Of a DNA stretch of 7,709 nucleotides, positions 1 to 7,161 are shown in pieces. The notes beneath the pieces were generated by a model. The model had not been told where the DNA came from. It ran no database searches and saw only the letters and a program-made list of their open reading frames with translations. Both the position numbers and the translations under genes were made by a program. The stretch's first letter is position 1, and the number at the start of each line of letters is the position of its first letter. The DNA comes from Cytophagales bacterium. Its GTDB lineage: Bacteria; Bacteroidota; Bacteroidia; Cytophagales; UBA9547. The stretch is taken from positions 1 to 7,709 of the forward strand of contig DMUD01000085.1 of NCBI GenBank assembly GCA_003476475.1, read 5' to 3'.

Positions 1-3000
1 CGTTATAAGTTTGGGTTTGCGTTTGGTTTCCATCAAACTGAATTCTGAATTGTTTGACAGGTTCTATACTGGTGCGATAGGTGAATTTTACACTTTTGGT
101 TTGTACAAGCGGATTGCTCTGAAACCTTGAGGTCGCAATCCAGCCATTTTCCATCGCGTTTTGTTTCAAACGGTCGGCATCCTGATTCCCCAAAATGAAG
201 GGAATGCCCGGTGCCAAATCGTTTTCGTCCAAACCCACAAACTTGGGTTTTGGTTTGAAGCCCGGCAATGCAGTGCCTTCCATTCGTTCGTAGGTGAAAT
301 TCAAGTTTTTGAGCAGCATTAACGTACGGAAAAAACCACGCACGGGCACCACTTCGCTCAAGTACATTTTTTTAATGAGTTTTTCGAGCGAATCGCGGGC
401 TTGTGGGCTAAGTTTCGGATTTTGAAGTTCATTTTTCCAAGATTCCCTTTTTTTGTTGTGTTCTTGTTGTACTTGCGTGAGGGGCGAGTTTATCTCTTTC
501 AAAAATTTAAGTTTGTTGAAAAGTTTTAGAAAATCCATTTTTCCATTCACTCCTATTGTTCTGGAATTTTGTATAAGGTTGCCCAATGTATCGGCATAGC
601 CCAGTGCACCAGCTTTCCAAATGTAGTTGGCACTGTAGTTTATGTCGGCTTGTGTCCAGTCGGTAATCGGAATTTTGTCCAAAGGGGTCTTGTAAGTAAA
701 CAAGAAATTTTGGTCAAAATTTTTGATACGCCCCAGTCGTTCCAAGTTTTTCCGAACCGAGTCTCGCTTGCTAATTGAATTTGGATTTTGGGGGTTGGAA
801 GGGTCGCCGTTTATTTCCCCAAAAGGTTCGTCGATGATGGCGTTTACATTGGCGCGATAATCCAAGCCTAAACTTTTGGTGAATGCCCAACGCATACCAT
901 AAGAGCGGTTTAGGTAAAATGATTTTTCGTAAAGGGGCGCTACCCCGTTGGTAGTCAGGTCGCCAGCTCTAAGTTGGGTAATGGCATAGCGTCTATCCAA
1001 GTCGGTGCGGAAAGTAAGGTTGCTGGGTAGGGGTGTAAAGTTGAAAGCAGTGAATACTTGTACATATTTAGAATTGGACTTTATTGCTTTGAGCGGTTCA
1101 ATTGCTTTGGGATTTCCTGCAAAATTATAGGCCAAACCTGCTTTGTAGTTTTTGAAAAAGTAGCGTTGAGTGAGGTAATTGCTGCTTAAAATGTCGTTGT
1201 AGCCAAGGGTAAGAGTCAAATTTTCAATATCGTACACACGTTTTTTGGCATTGGCCCCCACTTTGCTTTTTTGAAGGTTGTTTAGGCTGATGCTTCGCCT
1301 TGTAGATTGGTCTATGACCAGATTTTTACGGGCTTCCCTTTCATTTGCATCGGTAATGGAAGCAAGAGATTGCTCCAGTTTCAAGTCAGGATTGGTAGGG
1401 TCGAATTCAGGTTTGATTACTTTGCGGTCGTAGCTTACATATAGTGGAACTTTTATTCCTGTATTGGCAGGCAGAAATTTTTCCATAGAAATATTAGAGG
1501 CTGCGCCGTATTGCAGGGTATTGTTGCGTTGCCTTGCCGTAATTTTTTGGTCTATAGACCCAAACCCCGACGATTTGTAGCTGCCCGACGCAGTTACATT
1601 GGCCAAGTCGGCTAGTTTGGCATTCAGTGTACCCATAGCCGCCCACCCAGGATTCCTATTTACCCCGCTGGTGCGCAATTCGTTGGCCCATATACATATT
1701 TGGTGGTTTTTCGAATTGACTATGGGGTTTTGGATACCAATAAGGGCTACTTGTACCGAGGTGTAGTCGGGGTTTCCGCGAATGCTTATTATCTTCCCAT
1801 TCAAAGCCATACTAAATATTTGGTTGTAGGGAGTGCCCGATTTGTTGCGCTCGGCTTTTACATAGCTCAAATCTTCTAGGGGAACATCCACATCATTTTC
1901 GGTAGGCCAAATCACGTTTGGATCGGTAGATCCAGGCGGTGTCAATTTCAGGGGAACTCTTATGTCGTAATAGTTTTGGTCAAAATCGGTACCTACCCGC
2001 AGAAAACCCTCCAATTCATTGTCCACAGCGGTATTACTTTCTGCATGCAAAAACATCCTAATTCGCTTGCTGTTGATGAGGTTGAGGTGTACGAGTTTAT
2101 AAGCAGGTGCAATGTCTCCAGGTTCAAGCCTTTCCGAACATACCCTCAATGATTGTTCATTTTGTAAGCGATTCAAATTGGAAGTGTTGTCGCGGTCACG
2201 CACAAAACCCGGAGGCACCACATAAGGGGTTGTACCCGGAGGTGGGCTACCGTTTTCTTCTATGTTTACGGTCGAAAGCTGTACTTTGCCTTTCTGATTT
2301 GGTTCCAGAGGGGTTCCGCCTATTTGGGTTTTGTTGCTCGACAAGGAATCGAGCGGTCGCCAAAGGCTTCCTACCATTTGTAATTGTGCCAAGCGTAGTA
2401 CTACAGGTTTTTCCCAACCCGTCACTACTGTGCGCACAAAACGAATAGATTTGAAATCATTGATGCCATTTACCACAATAGGGTTGGTGCGAATTGGGAT
2501 GCGCACTTGGTACCAAGTTACTTCGTCGCCTCCTATGTTGTTTGTAATTTTTCCAACCACAAAACCATTGGCGCGCTCGTCCATTTTGCCGTTTGCGCCG
2601 CGTTTTACATTTACCTTGTATTCAAAATATTGTTCCAGGTCGCTTACGGTGTTGTTTTGGTTTAGGTCTTCGTTGTCTGGCAGGTTTGTATTAGATTGTA
2701 TAAAACCATTCACGGTGTTTGTACCCGAGTTGTTTTCCATGCCATTGTGGTGGCTATACCTGTCCAATATGTTTTTGCTGTCCACCGAAAGGTAGTATTT
2801 GAAGTCGTCGTTTGAAATATCGGCCAGTATCTGATCTCTTTTTGCTGGATTGGTCACGCGGGAATTCACAGCGTTTACGAAATTTTGGTATCCGCTAAAA
2901 GTTAATTCTTCCGATGTTTTAAGGCCGTCCAAACCAACGTCTTGATTGTCGCGCGCGCCTCCTAAGTTGCTAAAAGCGTTGTTTACATAAGTGGTTTTCG

Positions 3001-6000
3001 TTACATACCCCCAATTATTTTCATCTATACCTGTTCTGCTACCATCTGGTGGCAAGCCATTTTCAAAAGCATGTTTACCATCTTTCATGAGGTCTTCCGA
3101 CACGCTTCCCAATTGGAACCACAACTCCCCGCCTTGGTTCAAACTATTGTCTATTATAGTGTTTCCGTTGTCCAAACGCAAGTTTCCTTTGGCTCCCGAA
3201 ATAAAAGGATCCATGAGCCAAAACTCGATATATTGAATGTTGGCGTTGTCGAAGTCGGTGTCGAAAGAGATGGAGCGGGTTAAGCTTGCAAAATTGTTTT
3301 TGGGGTTGGTAAGTTTGCCCTCGGAAGTAAGGTTTGGGTTGAAGTTGTACATACCTCGTTCTTCTGGAAAATAGGCAAGATCTAGGGTGGTTTCATTGGC
3401 AACCCCTGCTTGTAGCGAACGCTGCGGATATATTTCTTGAGGGCCAATCGATCTCACATAGTGGTTGCTTATTTCGTCGTCGGTGATATTGCCGGGTTTT
3501 TGTGCGCTATTTTGGTAAAAAGCGGTTTGGTCTACATTGTACCATGAAAGTTTGGCACGTTTATAGGTATATGAAAGGGGGTTGCTGCGTACGGTGGCTT
3601 CGTCATAGAATTCTTTGGGTGGCGATCCCAAAATCCACTTGATGGGTTGGCGGGTAAGGTCGTAGGGTGTTTCAGAGCCCTCGAAATCATCAATATACAT
3701 GTTGGCATTGGCGCCAATTTGTGGTGGTGTGCCTGGCAATAGTTGGGCAAATTCGGCCTTCATCGTGATATTGGAGGGTTCCTTGGTTTGTACCAAAGGC
3801 AACGCATCGACCATTTTGGTCAGAAAGCGGCTTTCTTTTGAATAATTGAAATCCAACCCCCACATAGTGTTGAATAGCGGGTCGTCGCCCAAGCTTACTC
3901 TTGTGATGAGTGGTCTTTCGCGCAAGTGCAAAAAAGTACCCCCAATATTGAAGTCTTTGTGAATGCGGTAGTCTAAACGAGTACCCAACATAGATTTCTG
4001 CCGAAAATTGAAAAGATCGGCCATTTCGTAGCGAATTATCATGTCGTTGCCCGAACTTAAAATACCCGGGTTCACAATGCGTACACGCCCCAATTCGTAA
4101 TTCACTGTATAATCACTTCCTTCCGATAATTGGTTACTTCCCGAAAGTACCCGCACAGAACCACGGGCAATGTTCAAACCTTGCAATTGTATTTCTTGCG
4201 AGCTACCCGACTGGAAGCGGCCTTTCAAAAAGAATTTGTTTTTGGTGGTTAGTTGCAGCGCATTGTTTTGGGTTTGGGCATATAGCTCCCCAAACACATA
4301 TTTATTCACCAAATTATATTCAGACGAGCTGTCGAAATGTTGTTGCAAATAGTTTCCAAAGGGCTCTTTTACCCCAAATATTACCCTGCCGTTGGCGGTA
4401 TCGATGGTGGTGCCTTGTACATAATCCCAGTTGCCATCGGGAGCGGGGTCGCCGTTGGGGTTCAATTTGTCCACATTAAACAATTGCACGAGGGGAAGTT
4501 GCTTTAGCGTAGTGGTAGAACCGTCGCTAAGCTTTACAGGGACTGCTGTACCTTCTTGCAAAAATGGGTTGTCGATACCCGAATTATCGTCTTTGTAAAT
4601 GACCCTCAATTGGAAACCGTTACGGCTTATGTTGGTGGTGGGAAGCTGATAGATGTTTTTCATCATCAGGTTCCAGGTGGGAAGTTTTACATTGATGATG
4701 GCCGGTCTGATGAGTTTTAAGAAAATGCTTGCGTCGGGTTTTTGTGAAGAATAATCGTCGGTAAGTTCCCCAACTTTATATTTTATGCCATTATAAGTGT
4801 ACTCAAAAGCCACTCCCAGTACATCGTCATTGCGCAATTGGGTGTTCAAGCTTATGTAACCCAACTGTTTGTTTACACGAAAATCTCGTCCTTCTTCCAA
4901 TTTGCGAGCACTTCTTATGATTTCAAAATCGTTGCTTGTACGAAGGCTCAAACCCAGACTGCTTCCCGTAATGGTGGTATCTCCCACGCGTGAACTAGGA
5001 TTGTCGATAAGCCTTTTGAAAAGGTCGTTGTGGTTATTGTCGGCAGCCGAATCTCTTGAAATCAAAGTTCCGTTTGGGCCTGCTACCGAGGGCAGATAGG
5101 TAGTTACAATATTGGGATTGTGTGGTTTTACTTCGCCTAAATCTAAAAAACAAGACATGTTGCGAAGATTTTCGGTTGTGTTGTTTCGGTTTGTTATATA
5201 TACTTCTACCCTATTTATTTGAATTCCAGAGGTAATAAAAGGCGACGAGGACATCCATTTGTCGTAATTGTTTCTAAAAAATTGTGCCAACCAAAAATGG
5301 CGGTTTTCGTCGTATTTGTTTGCCGCTATTTCATAGTCTCGGCCTGGTCCAGACGAGCCCCCAGGAATTACAATTTCTTGTGTTTTACTACGCTGTTGCG
5401 AGCCCACCGCAGTCAACGAAAGTCTTCCGAACTGCATTTGGGTTTTGATACCAAAAAGATTTTGTGCACCAGGTATCAGGGTGCTGTTGGTTGCAAAACT
5501 TACGTTTCCGAGTTCAATTCGTTTGATGATATCTTGTTCCAGTGCCTTGTATTCTATTTTAATATTGTTGTCGAAATCGAAGGTAGCTTTGGTATCCCAG
5601 TTGGCGCGTATGGTGAGCCTTTCGCCCACATTGCCCACCATGTTGAAATTTATTTGCTGGTCAAATCGGAAACCGCCTGTTTTTTGCTGTCGAATGGGTA
5701 TGGCTGGGTTGCTTGTACGTTGAAATTGGCCACCAAAATCGAGCAGCACCATTCCATTGGGTTTTATGTCTATGTAGTTTCCCCCAAAAATACGGTCAAA
5801 AACAGGGGGCATCTGTATTCTGGGATTCAAACCTTTTGGCTTCGCACTAATAGCCGTATTCACCCCGCCAGTATTCGACTCTGATTTATTGCGCCAATAG
5901 CTTTTCGACATTTGCTTGTTTCTCCAATCGGCATAGTCCTTAAATTTCATTTCGGTGGGCGGACGATAATCCAGCTCGCCAGCTTTTTCGGTAATTTGAT

Positions 6001-6298
6001 AGGTTTCTTGGGTGGTGTCCAGTTCGGTTTTGGTTTTAATGTTTTCGGGGTTTTTTAATTCCATGGGCGATCTTGAACCCTTGTTGGTAAAAGGGTCGCC
6101 AATACGGTCTTTGGGCTTATAGGTAGGGCGGCGACTGGTTTTGTATTTTTCTTTCGCTTTGGCCGAATCGGAGGGCGCGTTTTGCTGTGGAAACCTGAAA
6201 CGGGTTTTAAATTCGTGCTTTTCGGCAAAAGAAAGCCATGTGGCCACCAAAAGTACAGCGACACCTAGATGAGAAACTATTTTTTGTGCGTTTGGCAA
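1..6298 (-). CDS. sprA: SprA, T9SS outer-membrane translocon / gliding motility protein (C-terminus cut by window edge)
   Basis: SprA (Sov in Porphyromonas) is the giant outer-membrane beta-barrel through which the type IX secretion system exports folded proteins; known partners are PorV and a periplasmic plug protein. Seen: one uninterrupted frame of 2,099 codons running off the left edge; I checked the frame at many points and found no frameshift. The family is roughly 2,300-2,500 residues, so a few hundred are missing. In order: signal peptide 1-25; a basic, polar stretch about 26-75; family-typical FGGNYIDI at 171-178; a TFDFDN segment and IIKRIELGNVSF just before GAQNLFG at 277-283; YIDDFEG at 868-874; YFPEERGMYNF near 976-986; WAAMGTLNAKLADLANV from about 1552. 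Alternating polar/hydrophobic stretches with many Asn, Thr, Tyr and Gly suit a beta-barrel. The start is TTG, since no in-frame ATG exists until codon 79 (6064), beyond the signal peptide. It follows ruvA by 24 bases and is probably co-transcribed. Identity is very secure; the exact start is less so. Confidence 0.97.
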   Translation of the reverse strand, partial: MPNAQKIVSHLGVAVLLVATWLSFAEKHEFKTRFRFPQQNAPSDSAKAKEKYKTSRRPTYKPKDRIGDPFTNKGSRSPMELKNPENIKTKTELDTTQETYQITEKAGELDYRPPTEMKFKDYADWRNKQMSKSYWRNKSESNTGGVNTAISAKPKGLNPRIQMPPVFDRIFGGNYIDIKPNGMVLLDFGGQFQRTSNPAIPIRQQKTGGFRFDQQINFNMVGNVGERLTIRANWDTKATFDFDNNIKIEYKALEQDIIKRIELGNVSFATNSTLIPGAQNLFGIKTQMQFGRLSLTAVGSQQRSKTQEIVIPGGSSGPGRDYEIAANKYDENRHFWLAQFFRNNYDKWMSSSPFITSGIQINRVEVYITNRNNTTENLRNMSCFLDLGEVKPHNPNIVTTYLPSVAGPNGTLISRDSAADNNHNDLFKRLIDNPSSRVGDTTITGSSLGLSLRTSNDFEIIRSARKLEEGRDFRVNKQLGYISLNTQLRNDDVLGVAFEYTYNGIKYKVGELTDDYSSQKPDASIFLKLIRPAIINVKLPTWNLMMKNIYQLPTTNISRNGFQLRVIYKDDNSGIDNPFLQEGTAVPVKLSDGSTTTLKQLPLVQLFNVDKLNPNGDPAPDGNWDYVQGTTIDTANGRVIFGVKEPFGNYLQQHFDSSSEYNLVNKYVFGELYAQTQNNALQLTTKNKFFLKGRFQSGSSQEIQLQGLNIARGSVRVLSGSNQLSEGSDYTVNYELGRVRIVNPGILSSGNDMIIRYEMADLFNFRQKSMLGTRLDYRIHKDFNIGGTFLHLRERPLITRVSLGDDPLFNTMWGLDFNYSKESRFLTKMVDALPLVQTKEPSNITMKAEFAQLLPGTPPQIGANANMYIDDFEGSETPYDLTRQPIKWILGSPPKEFYDEATVRSNPLSYTYKRAKLSWYNVDQTAFYQNSAQKPGNITDDEISNHYVRSIGPQEIYPQRSLQAGVANETTLDLAYFPEERGMYNFNPNLTSEGKLTNPKNNFASLTRSISFDTDFDNANIQYIEFWLMDPFISGAKGNLRLDNGNTIIDNSLNQGGELWFQLGSVSEDLMKDGKHAFENGLPPDGSRTGIDENNWGYVTKTTYVNNAFSNLGGARDNQDVGLDGLKTSEELTFSGYQNFVNAVNSRVTNPAKRDQILADISNDDFKYYLSVDSKNILDRYSHHNGMENNSGTNTVNGFIQSNTNLPDNEDLNQNNTVSDLEQYFEYKVNVKRGANGKMDERANGFVVGKITNNIGGDEVTWYQVRIPIRTNPIVVNGINDFKSIRFVRTVVTGWEKPVVLRLAQLQMVGSLWRPLDSLSSNKTQIGGTPLEPNQKGKVQLSTVNIEENGSPPPGTTPYVVPPGFVRDRDNTSNLNRLQNEQSLRVCSERLEPGDIAPAYKLVHLNLINSKRIRMFLHAESNTAVDNELEGFLRVGTDFDQNYYDIRVPLKLTPPGSTDPNVIWPTENDVDVPLEDLSYVKAERNKSGTPYNQIFSMALNGKIISIRGNPDYTSVQVALIGIQNPIVNSKNHQICIWANELRTSGVNRNPGWAAMGTLNAKLADLANVTASGSYKSSGFGSIDQKITARQRNNTLQYGAASNISMEKFLPANTGIKVPLYVSYDRKVIKPEFDPTNPDLKLEQSLASITDANEREARKNLVIDQSTRRSISLNNLQKSKVGANAKKRVYDIENLTLTLGYNDILSSNYLTQRYFFKNYKAGLAYNFAGNPKAIEPLKAIKSNSKYVQVFTAFNFTPLPSNLTFRTDLDRRYAITQLRAGDLTTNGVAPLYEKSFYLNRSYGMRWAFTKSLGLDYRANVNAIIDEPFGEINGDPSNPQNPNSISKRDSVRKNLERLGRIKNFDQNFLFTYKTPLDKIPITDWTQADINYSANYIWKAGALGYADTLGNLIQNSRTIGVNGKMDFLKLFNKLKFLKEINSPLTQVQQEHNKKRESWKNELQNPKLSPQARDSLEKLIKKMYLSEVVPVRGFFRTLMLLKNLNFTYERMEGTALPGFKPKPKFVGLDENDLAPGIPFILGNQDADRLKQNAMENGWIATSRFQSNPLVQTKSVKFTYRTSIEPVKQFRIQFDGNQTQTQTYN
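6224..6298 (-). other. Signal peptide of SprA (residues 1-25)
   Basis: Starting at the TTG, the protein begins MPNAQKIVSH (one lysine plus a histidine), followed by the hydrophobic core LGVAVLLVATWL and then SFA. The -3 Ser and -1 Ala fit signal peptidase I cleavage after residue 25, leaving a charged mature N-terminus EKHEFK. This is a Sec-type signal, as expected for an outer-membrane barrel protein. There is no Cys at the cleavage site, so it is not a lipoprotein. The cleavage position is inferred from the pattern only. Confidence 0.8.
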
Positions 6299-6322
6299 AT
6301 GGTGGAAACTATACGAATGACA
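6299..6322 (-). promoter_or_regulatory. ruvA-sprA intergenic spacer
   Basis: Only 24 bases separate the ruvA TGA from the proposed sprA TTG. No TAnnTTTG promoter element and no purine-rich Shine-Dalgarno sequence are visible on the minus strand here. This favours a shared transcript and possibly translational coupling from ruvA. The spacer is in the same reading frame as both genes and contains no further stop, so the ruvA TGA is the only stop between the two proteins. Confidence 0.5.
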
Positions 6323-6916
6323 TCAAATACCTCTCAATACCTTTTTGATTACTTGTTCCAAGGAGAGTTCCTCTTGGGCTGTTTTTAGAATATTGTCCAC
6401 CGTTTTTTCTGCCACTTGTTTTGTGTAACCTAAAGTAATCAAGGCTTGTAACGCCTCATCGCGCAATTTATTGCCTTGTGTTTTGCCTAAATTTTGCTGA
6501 GGCAAACTTGGATTCTCTTTCAGCACTTTGTCTTTCAATTGCAAAACCACCAGTTGGGCAGTTTTGGCACCTATTCCTTTCACACTTTGAATAGCCCTTA
6601 CATCTTCTTGGGCAATGGCTTTTTGAAGTTCGGCAGGGTTTAACGAAGAAAGTAAGACAAGGGCTGTGCCTGGCCCTATCCCATTTACCGAAATCAAATC
6701 CAGAAAAAGCTTTTTCTCCAATTTATCGGCAAAGCCAAAAAGCGTGTGTGCGTCTTCTTTTATGTGCAAGTGTGTGTGAACCAAGGCTTTTTTCAACGAC
6801 TTCAGTGTGGAAAAAGTGTTGAGCGAGATTTTGATTAGGTAGCCCAAACCTCCCGTTTCCATCACCACAAAAGTAGGGTCCAATTCCTTTATTTCTCCTT
6901 CTACGTAGGCAATCAT
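6323..6916 (-). CDS. ruvA: Holliday junction branch migration complex subunit RuvA
   Basis: RuvA is a cytoplasmic protein that binds four-way DNA junctions as a tetramer and loads the RuvB motor for branch migration in recombinational repair. The 197-residue product has the normal family length and full architecture: an OB-fold N-terminal domain (about 1-62) opening MIAYVEGEI with GGLGYLIKI at 22-30; the acidic pin Glu54-Asp55 in KEDAHTLFGF; a first helix-hairpin-helix at VNGIGPGTA (77-85) and a second at VKGIGAKTA (112-120); a linker near 135-150; and a C-terminal RuvB-binding domain with EALQALITLGY at 154-164. The start is the ATG at 6916, because MIAYVEGE is the conserved N-terminus and the frame's earlier ATG at 6988 lies inside the promoter's -7 box. 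AGAAAG directly precedes the ATG; no strong Shine-Dalgarno is present. The second hairpin has QL where E. coli has ER. It lies upstream of sprA in a likely operon. Confidence 0.97.
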   Translation of the reverse strand: MIAYVEGEIKELDPTFVVMETGGLGYLIKISLNTFSTLKSLKKALVHTHLHIKEDAHTLFGFADKLEKKLFLDLISVNGIGPGTALVLLSSLNPAELQKAIAQEDVRAIQSVKGIGAKTAQLVVLQLKDKVLKENPSLPQQNLGKTQGNKLRDEALQALITLGYTKQVAEKTVDNILKTAQEELSLEQVIKKVLRGI

Positions 6917-6985
6917 CTTTCTAGTTCGTGTGTGTTGATTTCTGCAATCACTTAAATGCAGTGCTATCCTAAAATATGTAACATG
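6917..6985 (-). promoter_or_regulatory. ruvA 5' leader (predicted untranslated region)
   Basis: If transcription starts a few bases after the -7 box, near 6980, ruvA has a leader of about 60 bases. It is AT-rich with a CA-repeat-like ACACACAC run just upstream of the start. The only pairing I see is a weak 5-bp one (CTGCA 6942-6946 with TGCAG 6957-6961). I recognise no riboswitch or attenuator. The region holds no credible gene. Confidence 0.4.
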
Positions 6986-7015
6986 CAAAACTAATAATTA
7001 TAGGTCGATTGCCAA
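6986..7015 (-). promoter_or_regulatory. Bacteroidota-type sigma-A promoter driving ruvA-sprA
   Basis: Read on the minus strand, TTG (7015-7013) is followed by a 19-base spacer and TAGTTTTG (6993-6986). This matches the Bacteroidota housekeeping promoter consensus, a -33 TTG/TTTG element about 19 bases from a -7 TAnnTTTG element, at every defined position. The placement about 70 bases upstream of the ruvA ATG is sensible, and no comparable match appears closer to sprA. Inferred transcription start is near 6980. It has not been tested experimentally here. Confidence 0.75.
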
Positions 7016-7093
7016 CCTTGAGCTAGAAGAGGCCGAAATCACTTTTTTTTCTTCAAATGGAAGATAATTAGCGAAGACAGACGTGATTTGTGT

Positions 7094-7138
7094 GGAAATA
7101 ATTTTCGAAATATATACAAATACAAGAAAATTACTTCC
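7094..7138 (-). terminator. Candidate stem-loop terminator or 3'-end hairpin after the M48 protease gene
   Basis: GGAAGTAATTTTC (7138-7126, minus strand) can pair with GAAAATTATTTCC (7106-7094): 13 pairs around a 19-base loop. The one imperfect pair is G-U in minus-strand RNA but A-C in plus-strand RNA, so it folds better as a minus-strand transcript. It begins 23 bases after the protease TAA and ends before the ruvA promoter, where a terminator belongs. Against this, the stem is AT-rich, the loop is long, and no U-tract follows. It could instead be a 3'-stabilising hairpin or an operator-like inverted repeat. Confidence 0.4.
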
Positions 7139-7161
7139 TAAGTTATAGTATTTTAGAATAG

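Noticed and set aside
569..778. Short plus-strand open frame, with similar ones around 2991-3283, 4170-4352, 4869-5099 and 5445-5723
   Set aside because: All are short, antisense to continuous sprA coding sequence, and have no domain or promoter support.
2107..2795. Two overlapping plus-strand open frames (113 and 154 codons)
   Set aside because: Both are antisense to sprA, overlap each other in different frames and have no family features.
3532..3750. Short minus-strand open frame inside sprA
   Set aside because: It is in a different frame from sprA, which reads through conserved YIDDFEG sequence here.
5219..5884. A 221-codon open frame on the plus strand
   Set aside because: It lies wholly antisense to well-conserved sprA sequence, its translation shows no recognisable domain, and it has no promoter match. 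It is a by-product of sprA codon use.
6055..6264. Minus-strand open frame of 69 codons with a GTG start overlapping the sprA 5' end
   Set aside because: It is in a different frame from the sprA signal peptide and N-terminus, and its product is Lys/Pro-rich without family features.
6917..6988. Extended ruvA start adding 24 residues
   Set aside because: The extra residues are not RuvA-like, the conserved N-terminus begins at ATG 6916, and the upstream ATG overlaps the promoter -7 box.
7043..7064. Small hairpin (TCTTC/GAAGA) next to an eight-base T run, considered as a terminator
   Set aside because: On the minus strand the run after the stem is A, not U, and no plus-strand gene precedes it. 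A 5-bp stem is weak.
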